Positions 22,849-33,479 of a DNA stretch of 64,000 nucleotides are shown piece by piece (within the stretch, counting starts at the first letter, position 1; each line of letters starts with the position of its first letter). This DNA comes from Oncomelania hupensis. Taxonomy: Eukaryota; Mollusca; Gastropoda; Littorinimorpha; Pomatiopsidae. Location of the stretch: positions 11,733,030 to 11,797,029 of the forward strand of contig CM072522.1 of assembly GCA_036898135.1 (NCBI GenBank), read 5' to 3'. The position numbers and the translations under genes were made by a program. The notes under the pieces are model-generated. The model ran no database searches. It worked only from the letters and a program-made list of their open reading frames with translations, and was not told where the DNA came from.

Positions 22849-23118
22849 CTCCCCGTCTAATATCGAAGGATATTACCATTATTAATCTTAACAATAACAC
22901 CTCGTAAAATAGTTCCAAAACCAATAAATAAGAAACACCAAAATATTAAACCAGTTATATCCTGAAATAAAACAAACTAGACAAACTGTCTATCATTTCA
23001 AAACAGGTTATAAGTCTGCCTTTCATTGCCTCTCGATATATAACTTCCAATAGATTCCAAATCATTATCGTTCACCGAAAGTTTGAAAAAGTACATTTTG
23101 CCTACAGAAACAAGCAGT

Positions 23119-24205
23119 TTACAGCACAACTAATTCGGTCACAGGCCTAATGTAATTGGCTGAAATGTCATCTTTGACGACGCGAATTTCGACTGACCTA
23201 ACTAAGGAGTCACTTTTGCTTGGAAAAGTACGGATCACGAGACCTATTGGCCATTGATTTCTATGAGCATCTTTATCTCTGACGAGTACCAGATCTCCCT
23301 CCTCGATGTTGGGTTCGACACTTTGACATTTCCTCCTCTGTTGCAGCGACTGTAAGTACTCATTCTTCCAATGCTTCCAGAAGATGTTCGACAGAACCTG
23401 TACATGTTTCCATTGATGTTTGTAGATCTCTTTTAAGTCACTAGAGGTGCATGGCGCCTGAGCGTTACCAGTTTTTTCCGTGAGGAGCACTGATGGCGAA
23501 AGCACAAAGGGGGAAGCCGGGTCATGCGCGATTGGGACGATCGGTCTATTATTCACAACTGCAGAAACCTCTGTCATCAAGGTACACAAAACCTCATGTG
23601 TCAGTGGTTTTCGTCTCATGTCCAGGAGCATTGAATCTAAAATTCTTCTAACCACTCCGATCATTCTTTCCCAAGAGCCGCCCATGTGGGACGCATGAGG
23701 GGGGTTAAACCTCCATCCGATTCCAGATTTTGAGACGTGTTTGAGCACTGGGCCCTCTTCAACAAAAAGGGCGTCTGCACCGAGTTCTTTCGCCGCTCCC
23801 ACAAAGTTTGTACCGCGATCCGAACGCAACTCCTTGACTGGTCCACGCAGGGCGACGAATCTGGTTAAGGCGTTGATGAAGGATGAGCTGCTCATTTCTT
23901 CGATGACTTCTATGTGCACAGCGCGTATCGCCATGCATGTAAAGATGACCGCCCATCTCTTGGCGTGGGCAAGGCCACCTCTAGTCTTTCGTGCTACAAC
24001 CTCCCAGGGTCCGAACACATCAACACCAGTATGGGAAAAGGGGGCGGAAGGAACCACCTTGTCAAAGGGCAAGTTGGCCATCTGCTGCTGAGCCAAAGTT
24101 CCACGAAGTCTCTTGCACTTGAAGCAACGCTGAATCTCAGATGCTACAAGTCGTTTTGCTCCAATAATCCAAAAACCACCAGTCCGAAGTGCTCCCTCCG
24201 TGAAG
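23119..24205 (-). pseudogene. BEL/Pao integrase and C-terminal domain
   Basis: The frame stays open upstream of its first methionine (24096) to a TGA at about 24206. It includes the second half of the zinc site (CFKC). The DDE core has GVDVFGPW, LRSDRGTNFVG and GGSWERMIG. It ends with the BEL-type domain containing EEGDLVLVRDKD. About 325 residues follow the methionine. The upstream TGA stands where related elements have arginine, consistent with CGA to TGA change at a CpG. A read-through product would be a full integrase. Confidence 0.85.
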
Positions 24206-25130
24206 TGTCAACCTTGGTGTTTCACCGCCTCGTGAAAGTGTTGAACAAGAAGTGTAGACACATGATGTTTCTTGGGAAGAATCACCGGATGCACACTCAA
24301 GAAACCCAAACTCTCTTTTGCTTCACAAAGTCTACCTCCTACTCTGAGGAGGCCCTCGTCGCACAGGTAGGGGAAAAGAGAATAAATCGAAGAGGACTTG
24401 TGCAAAGTCATCCCTTGACGCAAACATTGTAGCTCCTCTACAAAGGCTTCATTCTGTACAGCTTTGATGATGAAAATCTTAGAAGCTGTCAAATTGTCCA
24501 CACTACGATGATGGGAACAACGATGCCAACCTTTACAGGGGCCTGAAGGAGCGTGAAAACTCTGACAGATGTGCCGGAGCAGGGAAATAGATTTGATGAT
24601 GGTGTCCAAAGAAGAGAACTTCTCAAGATGGGAACACATAGAAGTGAGATCCACTTTGACTTCGGTTTTACGCACGCATGGTCTGAGTTCTTTATCCTCG
24701 TCAGGGAGGATCGGGGGAAAAGAGGGAGTGGGCTTCTCCAAAGCATGTGCACGACTGAGAGCTTGTGTTTTGTTGTTGGTTGTGAGGGACACTGTTGATC
24801 TGAAGGGGAGAGGCGCAGACCAATGACCATTGTTATCCTTTTGAAAATGGATGTCCATCATTGCAATGAACTTCCTATCCTCGATTGACATGCCTGGCTT
24901 CTCATCATCTCTTCTTTTCTCGAAAACGTTGGCCCCCACTGGATCAAGTTCCTCAACCTTCAAGGCGTTCGGGCATGGCGAGAAAATTGACCCTTTTTCG
25001 TTGTGATGCACATATGTTTTGTTCACGCGAACTACTGAGGGCTTGTGCTTCTTTTCTAAACACACGTCGCCCACAATCACCCAACCTAGGGGAAGATGCT
25101 GAGCAAAAGGAGACATGGGGGCCCAGTCCC
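24206..25130 (-). pseudogene. BEL/Pao pol fragment: RT leader fused to pre-integrase region
   Basis: Opens near FAQHLPLGWVIVGDVCLEKK, a typical stretch after the BEL protease. It continues through a region ending LTTNNKTQALSRAHALEKP, where the RT should begin, and then jumps to pre-integrase sequence. That sequence includes LRVGGRLCEAKE and HPVILPKKHHVSTLLVQHFH. The RT catalytic core and RNase H, normally about 2 kb, are missing, yet the frame is preserved. It ends at TGA (~24206). Confidence 0.8.
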
Positions 25131-26813
25131 TTGCTCCAACACGTGGTGGTCTTCCGGTAAGTCACGTCCAATAAGCAAACCAATGCTTGCTGCTTCTGTC
25201 AAATTCGGAAGGTTCTTTTCTATTTTCTTGAGATGAGCATGGTGATGAGCGATTTCAGGCGTAGGAATTTCGGACCTATCATCTGGTATGCTGTCACACT
25301 CGATCAATGTAGGTATTTTCAGGATTTTCTTCTTATCAATGGACTGAACACACACATTAATTGCTTGACGACCACTCATACTTCTTGTTCCAGAGCAGGA
25401 AGACACAGTGTACGAGATTTCCTCCGATGAAATTCCAAGCTCATCCATCAACTCAGGTGAGGCTAGCGATCTGTTGCTTTGGTCGTCAACTACTGCGTAC
25501 ACCAGAATGCTGTTCCGAGGGTGCCCTTCTGGAAAAACATTGACCAGGACAATTTTTCCGCACGACCGACCCATGAAGCTTTTTCCACAGAGCTTGGTGC
25601 ACTTTGCTGTAACACCACTCGAGATCGGATTCTCCCCGCCATGGCTTGCCGGGGACGACTCACTGTTCGATTCTCTGTGCATCACAGTGTGGTGACTTCT
25701 TGCACATTTTTCGCACTTGACAGTTGCTCTACAATTTTTTGACAAGTGCCCACTTGACAGGCACCTGAAACAAATGTTATTGTCCTTGATAAATGTCCTT
25801 CGGTCATCCCAGGTTCTTTTCTTGAAGGCGTTGCAGACTGCTAAAGCGTGTAGTGCTTTGTGAATCGGACATTTTTCCTTACCAAGGAGCTCGGTTTCTG
25901 GTGTGTTGCGTTCTTCTATTTCTGACTTTCGTGCAACTATCTTGGTGTGCTGTTGTCGCTCATTATCTTTTTCAAAACGAAATGCGGGATCATTCTGGAT
26001 TTTGCTCTGGTTTCGCACAAATGCCACCAAGAAGGAGAAAGGTGGGAAGGCCACCCTATTTTCCTCTTTAAAAGAAGCTGCTCTATTTATCCATTTTTGC
26101 TTGAGTCCGTAAGGAAGTTTTTCTACCACCCTGTTGGCCCCAACTGATGTGTCGTACACTGCGAAGAGCGGAGCCAACATTGGATCCTCCTTGGCACATC
26201 TGATCTCGTCCAAAAGGTCACACAGGTCAAACAGTTTCTTGGTGTTTTTGTACGCTAGCTGGGGAAAGTTCTCCAATCTCTGTCGAAGACAAGCCTCAAT
26301 GAGTTCAGGAGAGCCATAACGCTCCCCCAGACGTTGCCAGATAAGTTCCAGTCCTTTAGCATAGTCTCTAGAATTTGCTGCTCGGATGCTTTGAGCATAT
26401 CTGGATGATTCAGGGCCGAGAAATTTGACCAGTAAGTCTAGCTCTTCTTGTGGCGACACATCTAGTTCTCTCATTACTGACGTGAAACTGTTCTTCCACA
26501 TTGAAAAGGACTCAGGTTGTTCATTGAATGTGGACAACCTTGACATGTACAAGTCCTTTCTCATCAGAAACTTGGTGAAGTCGTACGGAATGCTGCTGTA
26601 TGACACCTCGCTTGGTTTAAACTCTCGAGCACCAGGATTAAGGTAGTTCTCTTGGAAGCTCTCAACATACTTCCTAGTTCTATCTTGGGATACGTCACCG
26701 GTCGGAAGATTTATGACATCTTGGCCTTCAAAATCCAAAGAAGCATGATTCTCAGCTTCCTCCAAGGCAGCGGCTTCCGCTTCATTAGCCGCAGCCTCTT
26801 TTTCCTCCTGCAA
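25086..26813 (-). CDS. BEL/Pao gag-protease
   Basis: 575-codon frame. Residues ~1-290 are gag, with an acidic alanine/glutamate-rich N-terminus and a capsid-like middle (e.g. FLGPESSRYAQSIRAANSRD). A CCHC knuckle (CFRCLSSGHLSKNC) is near residue 345, followed by a second cysteine-histidine cluster. The protease motif VVDDQSNRSL is near 441 and LLIGRDLPEDHHV near 550. It runs out of frame at ~25110, where the continuing pol frame begins; either a frameshift mutation or a programmed shift is possible. The native gag start may lie upstream, near or beyond the RTE junction. Confidence 0.85.
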   Translation of the reverse strand: MQEEKEAAANEAEAAALEEAENHASLDFEGQDVINLPTGDVSQDRTRKYVESFQENYLNPGAREFKPSEVSYSSIPYDFTKFLMRKDLYMSRLSTFNEQPESFSMWKNSFTSVMRELDVSPQEELDLLVKFLGPESSRYAQSIRAANSRDYAKGLELIWQRLGERYGSPELIEACLRQRLENFPQLAYKNTKKLFDLCDLLDEIRCAKEDPMLAPLFAVYDTSVGANRVVEKLPYGLKQKWINRAASFKEENRVAFPPFSFLVAFVRNQSKIQNDPAFRFEKDNERQQHTKIVARKSEIEERNTPETELLGKEKCPIHKALHALAVCNAFKKRTWDDRRTFIKDNNICFRCLSSGHLSKNCRATVKCEKCARSHHTVMHRESNSESSPASHGGENPISSGVTAKCTKLCGKSFMGRSCGKIVLVNVFPEGHPRNSILVYAVVDDQSNRSLASPELMDELGISSEEISYTVSSCSGTRSMSGRQAINVCVQSIDKKKILKIPTLIECDSIPDDRSEIPTPEIAHHHAHLKKIEKNLPNLTEAASIGLLIGRDLPEDHHVLEQGTGPPCLLLLSIFP

Positions 26814-26888
26814 TTTGGTTCAGTTATTCTTCATTTAAGGAAGAAAGTATCTTTTGAACAAAAAAGTGAAACAGCAGAATTTGCTCTG

Positions 26889-29757
26889 TGGGTTCGGGAA
26901 AATAGAATAGACCCAACGTTTCCCGGCGTGTCGTAAGAGGCGACTAACAGGGGTGATGTTAGCACGGCATCACTGGGCGAAAGTCTTCTACACAGAAGTC
27001 ACCGGCCAGGGCGGAGGAACCTCACGTTACTACAGGTTCAACGACCACGTGCTCAGGGCCAAGGCGAGCCACACTGTATTCGTGGATTTCGGCTGTGGCC
27101 AACAGCCTGGAGAGGATTGGGCCCTGCCAGGTCTTTTTTGCCCAAGACACAACACATGATGAGGCTATCCACTAATTCCATGCCGGATCGGTCGTCGCCC
27201 GGCTACACAAGGACCGCGCCTTCCGTTGGCCACCAGGACGGAGGTGAAAAGTATGCTACTGATGGACAAACTAGCAAGATCCGCACGAGAAACAGCATCG
27301 TCATAGGAACCTGGAATGTCAGGACCCTAACTGCGGAAGGAAAATTAGAAGAACTGGCCCACGAGCTGGACCACTATCGATGGAACGTTCTAGGTATCAG
27401 CGAACTGCGCTGGAAAGGCCTAGGTGAAACAACGACTGACAAAGGCCACAAGCTCTATTTCAGCGGTAGAGATGACAGGCACGAACACGGCGTTGGATTC
27501 TTGGTCCACAAGAACATTCTAGACACTGTCATGGGTTGCCGCCCAGTCTCCAGTAGACTTATTACCATCCGTCTGAGAGCAACCCCTTTCAACATTACCA
27601 TCATCCAGGCCTATGCCCCAACATCAGACTATGAAGACAGCGAAGTGGAGGATTTTTATGAAAATATACAGGCGGTCCTTGACCAAGTGCCGAAGAAGGA
27701 CATAGTCATAGTGCAAGGCGACTGGAATGCCAAGGTTGGCCAAGATGCGCACCACAACTGGGGAGACACATGCGGACCCCACTGCAACAACGAGACAAAT
27801 GACAGGGGTCTGAGGCTATTGGAGTTTGCCAGATACAACAATCTGGTACTGGCAAACACGCTTGGTCTCCACAAAAAATCCAGACGATGGACATGGCACA
27901 GTCCCGGCGGGGAACATCACAACCAGATCGACTACATCATGGTCAAGAAACGCTTCAGATCAAGCATCAACATTGGCAGGACACGCACTTTTCCAGGAGC
28001 AGACATTGGAAGTGACCACGATCTCGTGATGATGTCTTTCCGGCTCCATGTGAAGAGAGTAAATACAGCAAAGTGCACTAGGCTGAAGTTCGACCTGGAC
28101 AAACTGCAAGACCCGGAGGTGGCAAAAATATTTCAGGCCACAATTGGAGGGAAATTTGCACCACTGCTTATTTTGGGGGCAGGCGAAGAAGATGTCAACA
28201 CCATGACCAATACCTTCAACTCAGCTGTAACAGATGCCGCCACTGAGATCCTTGGCAAGCACCGACCAAAGAAGAAGCCGTGGATCACACCTGAACTTTT
28301 GGATCTGTGTGATAAACGAAGAGAGTTAAAAAAGAAAAAGAACACCTCACAGGGAGCTGATGTCTACCGAAAAATCAACAATGACATCCGAAAAGGCATG
28401 CGCACAGCAAAGGAGAACTGGATAGAAGATCGATGCCAGGAAATAGAGAACAATCTGAACAAGAACAACAGCAAGAAGGCCTACCAGACTGTGAAGCGGC
28501 TGACAAGTGTTAAACAGCCCAAAGTCTCCACTATCCAAAGCAAGTCTGGCATTTGCCTTACAGAAGAACAAGAAGTCTTGGACAGATGGACAGAGTACTG
28601 CTCTGACCTTTACAACCATACACCAAATGGAGACCCATCAGTTCTAGCATGTCCCGAGAGCAGAGAAGAAGAAGAAATCCTCCCAATTCTCCGGGAAGAA
28701 GTTGAGGCAGCAGTGCAATCGCTGAAGAAAGGGAAGTCGGCGGGAGTGGACAACATACCAGCGGAACTGCTACAAGCAGGAGGAGAAGCGATGACTGATG
28801 CTCTCACCATTATCTGCAACAAGATCTGGCAGAGTGGGGAATGGCCTATACCATGGACCCAGTCGCTTGTCATCACTCTTCCCAAAAAAGGTAACCTTCA
28901 GGAGTGTGAAAATTACCGCACCATCAGCCTCATCAGCCATCCCAGCAAGGTCCTCCTGAAAATAATACTCAACAGGTTGAAACCACAAGCTGAACAAATC
29001 ATAGCTGAAGAACAAGCAGGATTCATGGCAGGGCGAAGTACCACTGAACAGATTTTCAACCTCAGAATAATCTGTGAGAAATACCTACAGCACCAACAAC
29101 ATCTATATCATGTGTTCATAGACTTCAAGAAGGCATTTGACCGAGTCTGGCATGCAGCTCTATGGGCAACCATGAAAGTGTACAACATCAGCCCTAAAAT
29201 TATAGAAGTCATCAAAAGCCTGTATGACAAGGCTACCAGTGCAGTCCTCCATAACAGCGTCATCGGGAACTGGTTCAGAACAACAATCGGTGTGCGTCAA
29301 GGATGCCTACTCTCTCCAACACTCTTCAACATCTTCCTAGAGCGCATCATGTCAGATGCTCTTGCAGATCACGAAGGCACAGTCAGTATAGGGGGCAGAG
29401 CAATCTCCAATCTTCGTTTTGCGGATGATATTGATGGATTGGCTGGAGAGGAACAAGAACTTGAACAGCTTGTACAGAGGCTTGACACCACCTGCAGAGC
29501 TTATGGAATGGAAATAAGTGCGGAGAAGACCAAAATGATGACCAACAACACCAATGGCATCAACACGGACATCAAAGTACAAGGCCAATCCCTCAACACA
29601 GTGCACAGCTTCAAATATTTAGGAGCCATTGTGTCAGACAATGGGTCTCGACAGGAAGTCCTCTCCAGGATCGCACAAACAACTGCTGCCCTGACAAGGT
29701 TGAAGCCCATTTGGAAAGACAGAACCATCAGTCTACATTCCAAAGTAAGACTGCTGC
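26889..29757 (+). mobile_element. RTE-type LINE copy E, 5'-complete, 3'-truncated
   Basis: Starts near GGGTTCGGGAAAATAGAATAG, matching the 5' ends of copies D and F. It reads through endonuclease and RT and stops abruptly after AAGTAAGACTGCTGCT, where copies I and A continue with the C-terminal region. Loss of the 3' end is unusual for a LINE, which normally loses its 5' end, and suggests a later deletion. Confidence 0.9.
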
Positions 29758-29846
29758 TATGTATGTTGGATCATTCGCTTTTGTATTTTTACAAGGTCTT
29801 TGCATGGGCTTTATCATTTTCCAAACACGTTTTGCGCTCTTTCTAA
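27117..29846 (+). CDS. RTE-type endonuclease-reverse transcriptase (C-terminus lost)
   Basis: 909-codon frame; the first ~880 codons are native. The AP-type endonuclease spans ~60-310, with IVIGTWNVRTLT, ISELRW, GDWNAK and GSDHDLV carrying the usual N, E, D and H residues. RT spans ~560-830, with AGRSTTEQIFNLR, IDFKKAFDRV, VRQGCLLSPTLFN and the catalytic FADDIDG near residue 768. Such proteins are often annotated as craniofacial-development-protein-2-like, which reflects BovB/RTE ancestry. The last ~29 residues come from unrelated sequence. The missing ~150 C-terminal residues (VVKKRKLRWYGHV region) are visible in copy I. Lack of stops suggests recent insertion. Confidence 0.92.
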   Translation: MGPARSFLPKTQHMMRLSTNSMPDRSSPGYTRTAPSVGHQDGGEKYATDGQTSKIRTRNSIVIGTWNVRTLTAEGKLEELAHELDHYRWNVLGISELRWKGLGETTTDKGHKLYFSGRDDRHEHGVGFLVHKNILDTVMGCRPVSSRLITIRLRATPFNITIIQAYAPTSDYEDSEVEDFYENIQAVLDQVPKKDIVIVQGDWNAKVGQDAHHNWGDTCGPHCNNETNDRGLRLLEFARYNNLVLANTLGLHKKSRRWTWHSPGGEHHNQIDYIMVKKRFRSSINIGRTRTFPGADIGSDHDLVMMSFRLHVKRVNTAKCTRLKFDLDKLQDPEVAKIFQATIGGKFAPLLILGAGEEDVNTMTNTFNSAVTDAATEILGKHRPKKKPWITPELLDLCDKRRELKKKKNTSQGADVYRKINNDIRKGMRTAKENWIEDRCQEIENNLNKNNSKKAYQTVKRLTSVKQPKVSTIQSKSGICLTEEQEVLDRWTEYCSDLYNHTPNGDPSVLACPESREEEEILPILREEVEAAVQSLKKGKSAGVDNIPAELLQAGGEAMTDALTIICNKIWQSGEWPIPWTQSLVITLPKKGNLQECENYRTISLISHPSKVLLKIILNRLKPQAEQIIAEEQAGFMAGRSTTEQIFNLRIICEKYLQHQQHLYHVFIDFKKAFDRVWHAALWATMKVYNISPKIIEVIKSLYDKATSAVLHNSVIGNWFRTTIGVRQGCLLSPTLFNIFLERIMSDALADHEGTVSIGGRAISNLRFADDIDGLAGEEQELEQLVQRLDTTCRAYGMEISAEKTKMMTNNTNGINTDIKVQGQSLNTVHSFKYLGAIVSDNGSRQEVLSRIAQTTAALTRLKPIWKDRTISLHSKVRLLLCMLDHSLLYFYKVFAWALSFSKHVLRSF

Positions 29847-30015
29847 AAATTGTCTCAGCCGATCTGGATACTTTTTTTTCTTGCAGATAGTTCAGATGGT
29901 GGCTTATCATTCCATGTTTTCCGTTCGCATCGTTAGGATAAAGCCGAGTAATACCACTGCCATGAAAATTAACACTTTTGAAATTGTTTACTTTTCGGCT
30001 ATGTGAATGAATGTC
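29758..30015 (+). repeat. dispersed repeat, left part (family E-like)
   Basis: Matches 9720-10540 in order (AGCCGATCTGG, CTTGCAGATAGTTCAGATGG, TTAGGATAAAGCCGAGTA). It continues at 33213 after the RTE insertion. The last 11 bases, GAATGAATGTC (30005-30015), are the target site. Confidence 0.6.
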
Positions 30016-33000
30016 ACTCACACTTATCACCTCCGTCCTGGTGGCCAATGGAAGGCGCGGTCCTTGGTGACCCGGGCGACAACCGATCCGGTATGGAGTG
30101 AATGGTTGTTTTCATCATGCAGTGTGCCTTGGGCAAAAAAAAAGACCTGGCAGGGCCCAATCCTCTCCAGGCTGTTGGCCACAACCGATATCCACGCATA
30201 CAATGACACTGTATGCGTGGATATCGGTTGTGGCCAACACTGAGTGTGGCTCGCCTTGGCCCCGAGCACATGGTCGTTGAACCTGTAGTAACAGGAGGTT
30301 CCTCAATCCTGGCCGGTGACTTCTGTGTAGAAGACTCTCGCCCAGTGATGCCGTGCTGACACTCCGGGAAACGTTGGGTCTATTCAGTACCCAAACCCAC
30401 AGGAAAAGGCTTAGGTGAAACAACGACCGACAAAGGCCACAAGCGTTATTTCAGCGGGAGAGATGACAGGCACGAACACGGCGTTGGATTCTTGGTCCAC
30501 AAGGACATTCTAGCCACTGTCGTGGGTTGCCGCCCAGTATCCAGTAGACTCATTACCATCCGTCTGAGAGCAGCCCATTTCAACATCACCATCATCAAAG
30601 CCTATGCCCCAACATTAGACTATGACGACAGCGAAGTGGAGGATTTCTATGAAACTCTACAGGCTGCCCTTGACCAAGTGCCAAAGAAGGACATAATCAT
30701 AGTGCAAGGCGACTGGAATGCCAAGGTTGGCCAAGATGCGCACCACAGCTGGGGAGACACATGTGGGCCCCACTGCAACAACGAGACAAATGACAGAGGT
30801 CTGAGACTCTTGGAGTTTGCCAGATACAACAATCTGATACTGGCAAACACGCTTGTTCTCTACAAAAAATCCAGACGATGGACATGGCACAGTCCCAGTG
30901 GTGAGCATCGCAATCAGATGGACTACATCATGGTCAAGAAGCGCTTCAGATCGAGCATCAACATTGGCAGGGCACGCACTTTTCCCGGAGCAGACATCGG
31001 AAGTGACCACGATCTCGTGATGATGTCTTTCCGCCTCCACTTGAAGAGAGTAAACACAGCAAAGTGCACTAGACTGAAGTTCGAGCTGGACAATCTGCAA
31101 GACCCGGAGGGGGCAAAAATATTTCAAGACACAATTGTAGGGAAATGTGCACCACTGCTCAATTTGGGAGCTAGTGAAGTAGATGTGAACACCATGACCA
31201 CTACCTTCAACTTAGCTGCGATAGATGCCGCCACTGAGATCCTTGGCAAACACCGGCCAAAGAAGAAGCCGCGGATCACAGCTGAACATTTGGACCTCTG
31301 TGATAAACGAAGAGAGATGAAAAAAAAAGAACACCTCACATGGAGCTGATGCCTACCGAAAAATCAACAATGACATCCAAAAAGGCATGGGCACAGCAAA
31401 GGATAACTGGATATAAGATCAATGCCAGAAAATAGAGAACAGTTTGAACAAGAAAAACAGCAAGAAGGCCTACCAGACTGTGAAGCGACTGACAAGTGTT
31501 AAACAGCCCAAGGTCTCCACGATCCAAAGCAATTCTGGCATATGGCTTACAGAAGAACCAGAAGTCTTGGATAGATGGAGAGAGCACTGCTCTAACATTT
31601 ACAACCACACACCAAACGGAAACCCATCAGTTCTAGCATGTCCAGGGAACAGAGAAGAAGTAGAAATCCTCCCAATTCTCCGAGAAGAAGTTGATGCAGC
31701 AGTGCAGTCGCTGAAGAAAGGGAAGTCGGCGGGAGTGGACAACATACCCGCGGAACTGCTTCAAGCAGGAGGAGAAGCAATGATTGACGCACTCACCATT
31801 ATCTGTAACAAGATCTGGCAGAGTGGGGATTGGCCTACACCATGGACCCAGTCGCTTATCATCACCCTTCCTAAAAAAGGTAACCTTCAGGAGAGTGAAA
31901 ATTAACGCACCATCAATCAGCCTCATCAGCCATCCCAGTAAGGTCCTCCTGAAAATAATACTCAACAGGTTGAAACCCGAAGCTGAACAAATCATAGCTG
32001 AAGAACAAGCAGGATTCAGGGCAGGGCGAAGTACCACTGAACAGATTTTTAACCTCAGAATAATCTGCGAGAAATACCTACAGCACCAACAACATCTGTC
32101 ATGTGTTCGTAGATTTCAAAAAGGCGTTTGATCGAGTCTGGCATGCAGCTCTGTGGGCAACCATGAGAGTGTAGAACATCAGCCCTAAAATTATTGAAAT
32201 CATCAAAAGCCTGTATGACAATGCTACCAGTGCAGTCCTCCATAACAGCGCCATCGGAAACTGGTTCAGAACAACAAGAGGTTGCCTACTCTCTTTAACA
32301 CTCTTTAACATCTTCCTAGAGCGCATCATGTCAGATGCCCTTGCAGATCACGAAGGCATAGTGAGCATATCGGGTAGAGCAATCTTCAACCTTCGTTTTG
32401 CGGATGACATTGATGGATTGGCTGGAGAGGAACAAGAACTTAAACAGCTTGTACAGAGGCTTGGCACCACCTCCAGAGCCTATGGAATGGAAATAAGTGC
32501 AGGGAAGACCAAAACGATGACCAACACCACCAATGGCATCAACACGGACGTCAAAGCCCAAGGCCAATCCCTCAACACAGTGCATAGCTTCAAATATTTA
32601 GGAGCCATTGTATCAGACAATGGGTCCCGACAGGAAGTCCTCTCCAGGATCGCATAAACAACTGCTGCCCTGGCAAGGTTGAAGCCCATTGGGAAAGACA
32701 AGACCAGCAGTCTACATTCCAAGGTAAGGCTGCTGCGCTCCCTTGTCATCTCCGTCTTCGAGCTTCCTATACGCTTGCGAAACATGGACCGTCACAGCAT
32801 CTCTGCGACGAAGAATACGAAGTATGGAGATGAGGTGCTACAGTAGACTTCTGGGCATTTCCTATACCCAGCACATCACCAACGACGGATTCCGACAGAC
32901 CATCACACAAACCGTGGACAACACGATGACCTGCTCACAGTGGTGAAGAAACGGAAACTCCGATGGTATGGCCACGTCACCAGATCGTCAGGCCTTGCAA

Positions 33001-33212
33001 AGACCATCCTGCAAGGCACAGTGCAAGGAGGTAGAAGAAGAGCGAGACCGAAAAATGGGTGGGAGGACAACATTCGAAAATGGACTGGCTTGACATTGAG
33101 CGAAGCCATCAAGGCTGCTAAGACAGAGAAAGATGGAGTATGCTGGTTAAAGGATCATCTGTGGTGCCCCAACGATCTCAGAGTTACGGGATAAGCTAGG
33201 AGATAAGGGAAG
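30016..33212 (+). mobile_element. RTE-type LINE copy F with inverted 5' end and 11-bp TSD
   Basis: Flanked by GAATGAATGTC at 30005-30015 and 33213-33223. The first ~395 bp (30016-30411) are the element's 5' end on the minus strand. From 30412 the element reads forward to its 3' end (~33212, degenerate GGATA tail). About 165 bp are missing at the inversion point relative to copy E. This is the twin-priming structure known for LINE insertions. Frames are broken (30492-31349, 31444-31905, 32328-32657 and 32940-33194), though FADDIDGLAGEEQ persists. Non-functional. Confidence 0.9.
30174..30238 (+). repeat. 29-bp perfect inverted repeat, 7-base loop
   Basis: Arm 30174-30202 (GTTGGCCACAACCGATATCC then ACGCATACA) is the exact reverse complement of 30210-30238. 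The loop is ATGACAC. Copies D and E have only one arm here, so the second arm arose in this copy. Confidence 0.93.
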
Positions 33213-33360
33213 GAATGAATGTCTGGAAATACATTCAGAAAGCTTGCCATCTTGTTTTTGTTAAAGAAACTTTCTTTGGCGCTATTGCTATGCACTCTGT
33301 AGTGTAGTTCAAGGTCTTGATCATTGTTATTTGCCATTGAAAAGGCTTCCCTTCCATTTT
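33213..33360 (+). repeat. dispersed repeat, right part (family E-like)
   Basis: Begins with the second TSD copy and continues TGGAAATACATTCAGAAAGC and GCCATCTTG, as at 10490-10520. The old repeat was split by copy F. Confidence 0.55.
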
Positions 33361-33479
33361 TTTATTTCCTTTTGATGTTTACGAAAACAGTATTTTAACG
33401 GACGCTCGCATTAACACTCAGCACACACAGATGGACTATTTTCACGTACACAGATAGACACTAGAGCATACACACACAT

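Larger units (their letters stand above)
22556..26885 (-). mobile_element. BEL/Pao LTR retrotransposon, RT and RNase H deleted, 5' LTR missing
   Basis: Minus-strand order: gag with CCHC knuckle, protease with the BEL-type DDQSN, a short RT leader, then the pre-integrase zinc region, DDE integrase and C-terminal domain, polypurine tract and 3' LTR. The RT core and RNase H are absent. The 5' side meets an RTE copy at 26885-26890, and no 5' LTR is visible. A premature TGA and one frameshift interrupt the polyprotein. Typical BEL/Pao pol genes carry RT and RNase H before integrase, so this is a deleted, non-autonomous copy. Confidence 0.85.

Noticed and set aside
30005..33223. Two independent RTE insertions instead of one inverted copy
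   Set aside because: A single 11-bp TSD brackets both parts and none lies at the inversion point, which favours one twin-primed event.
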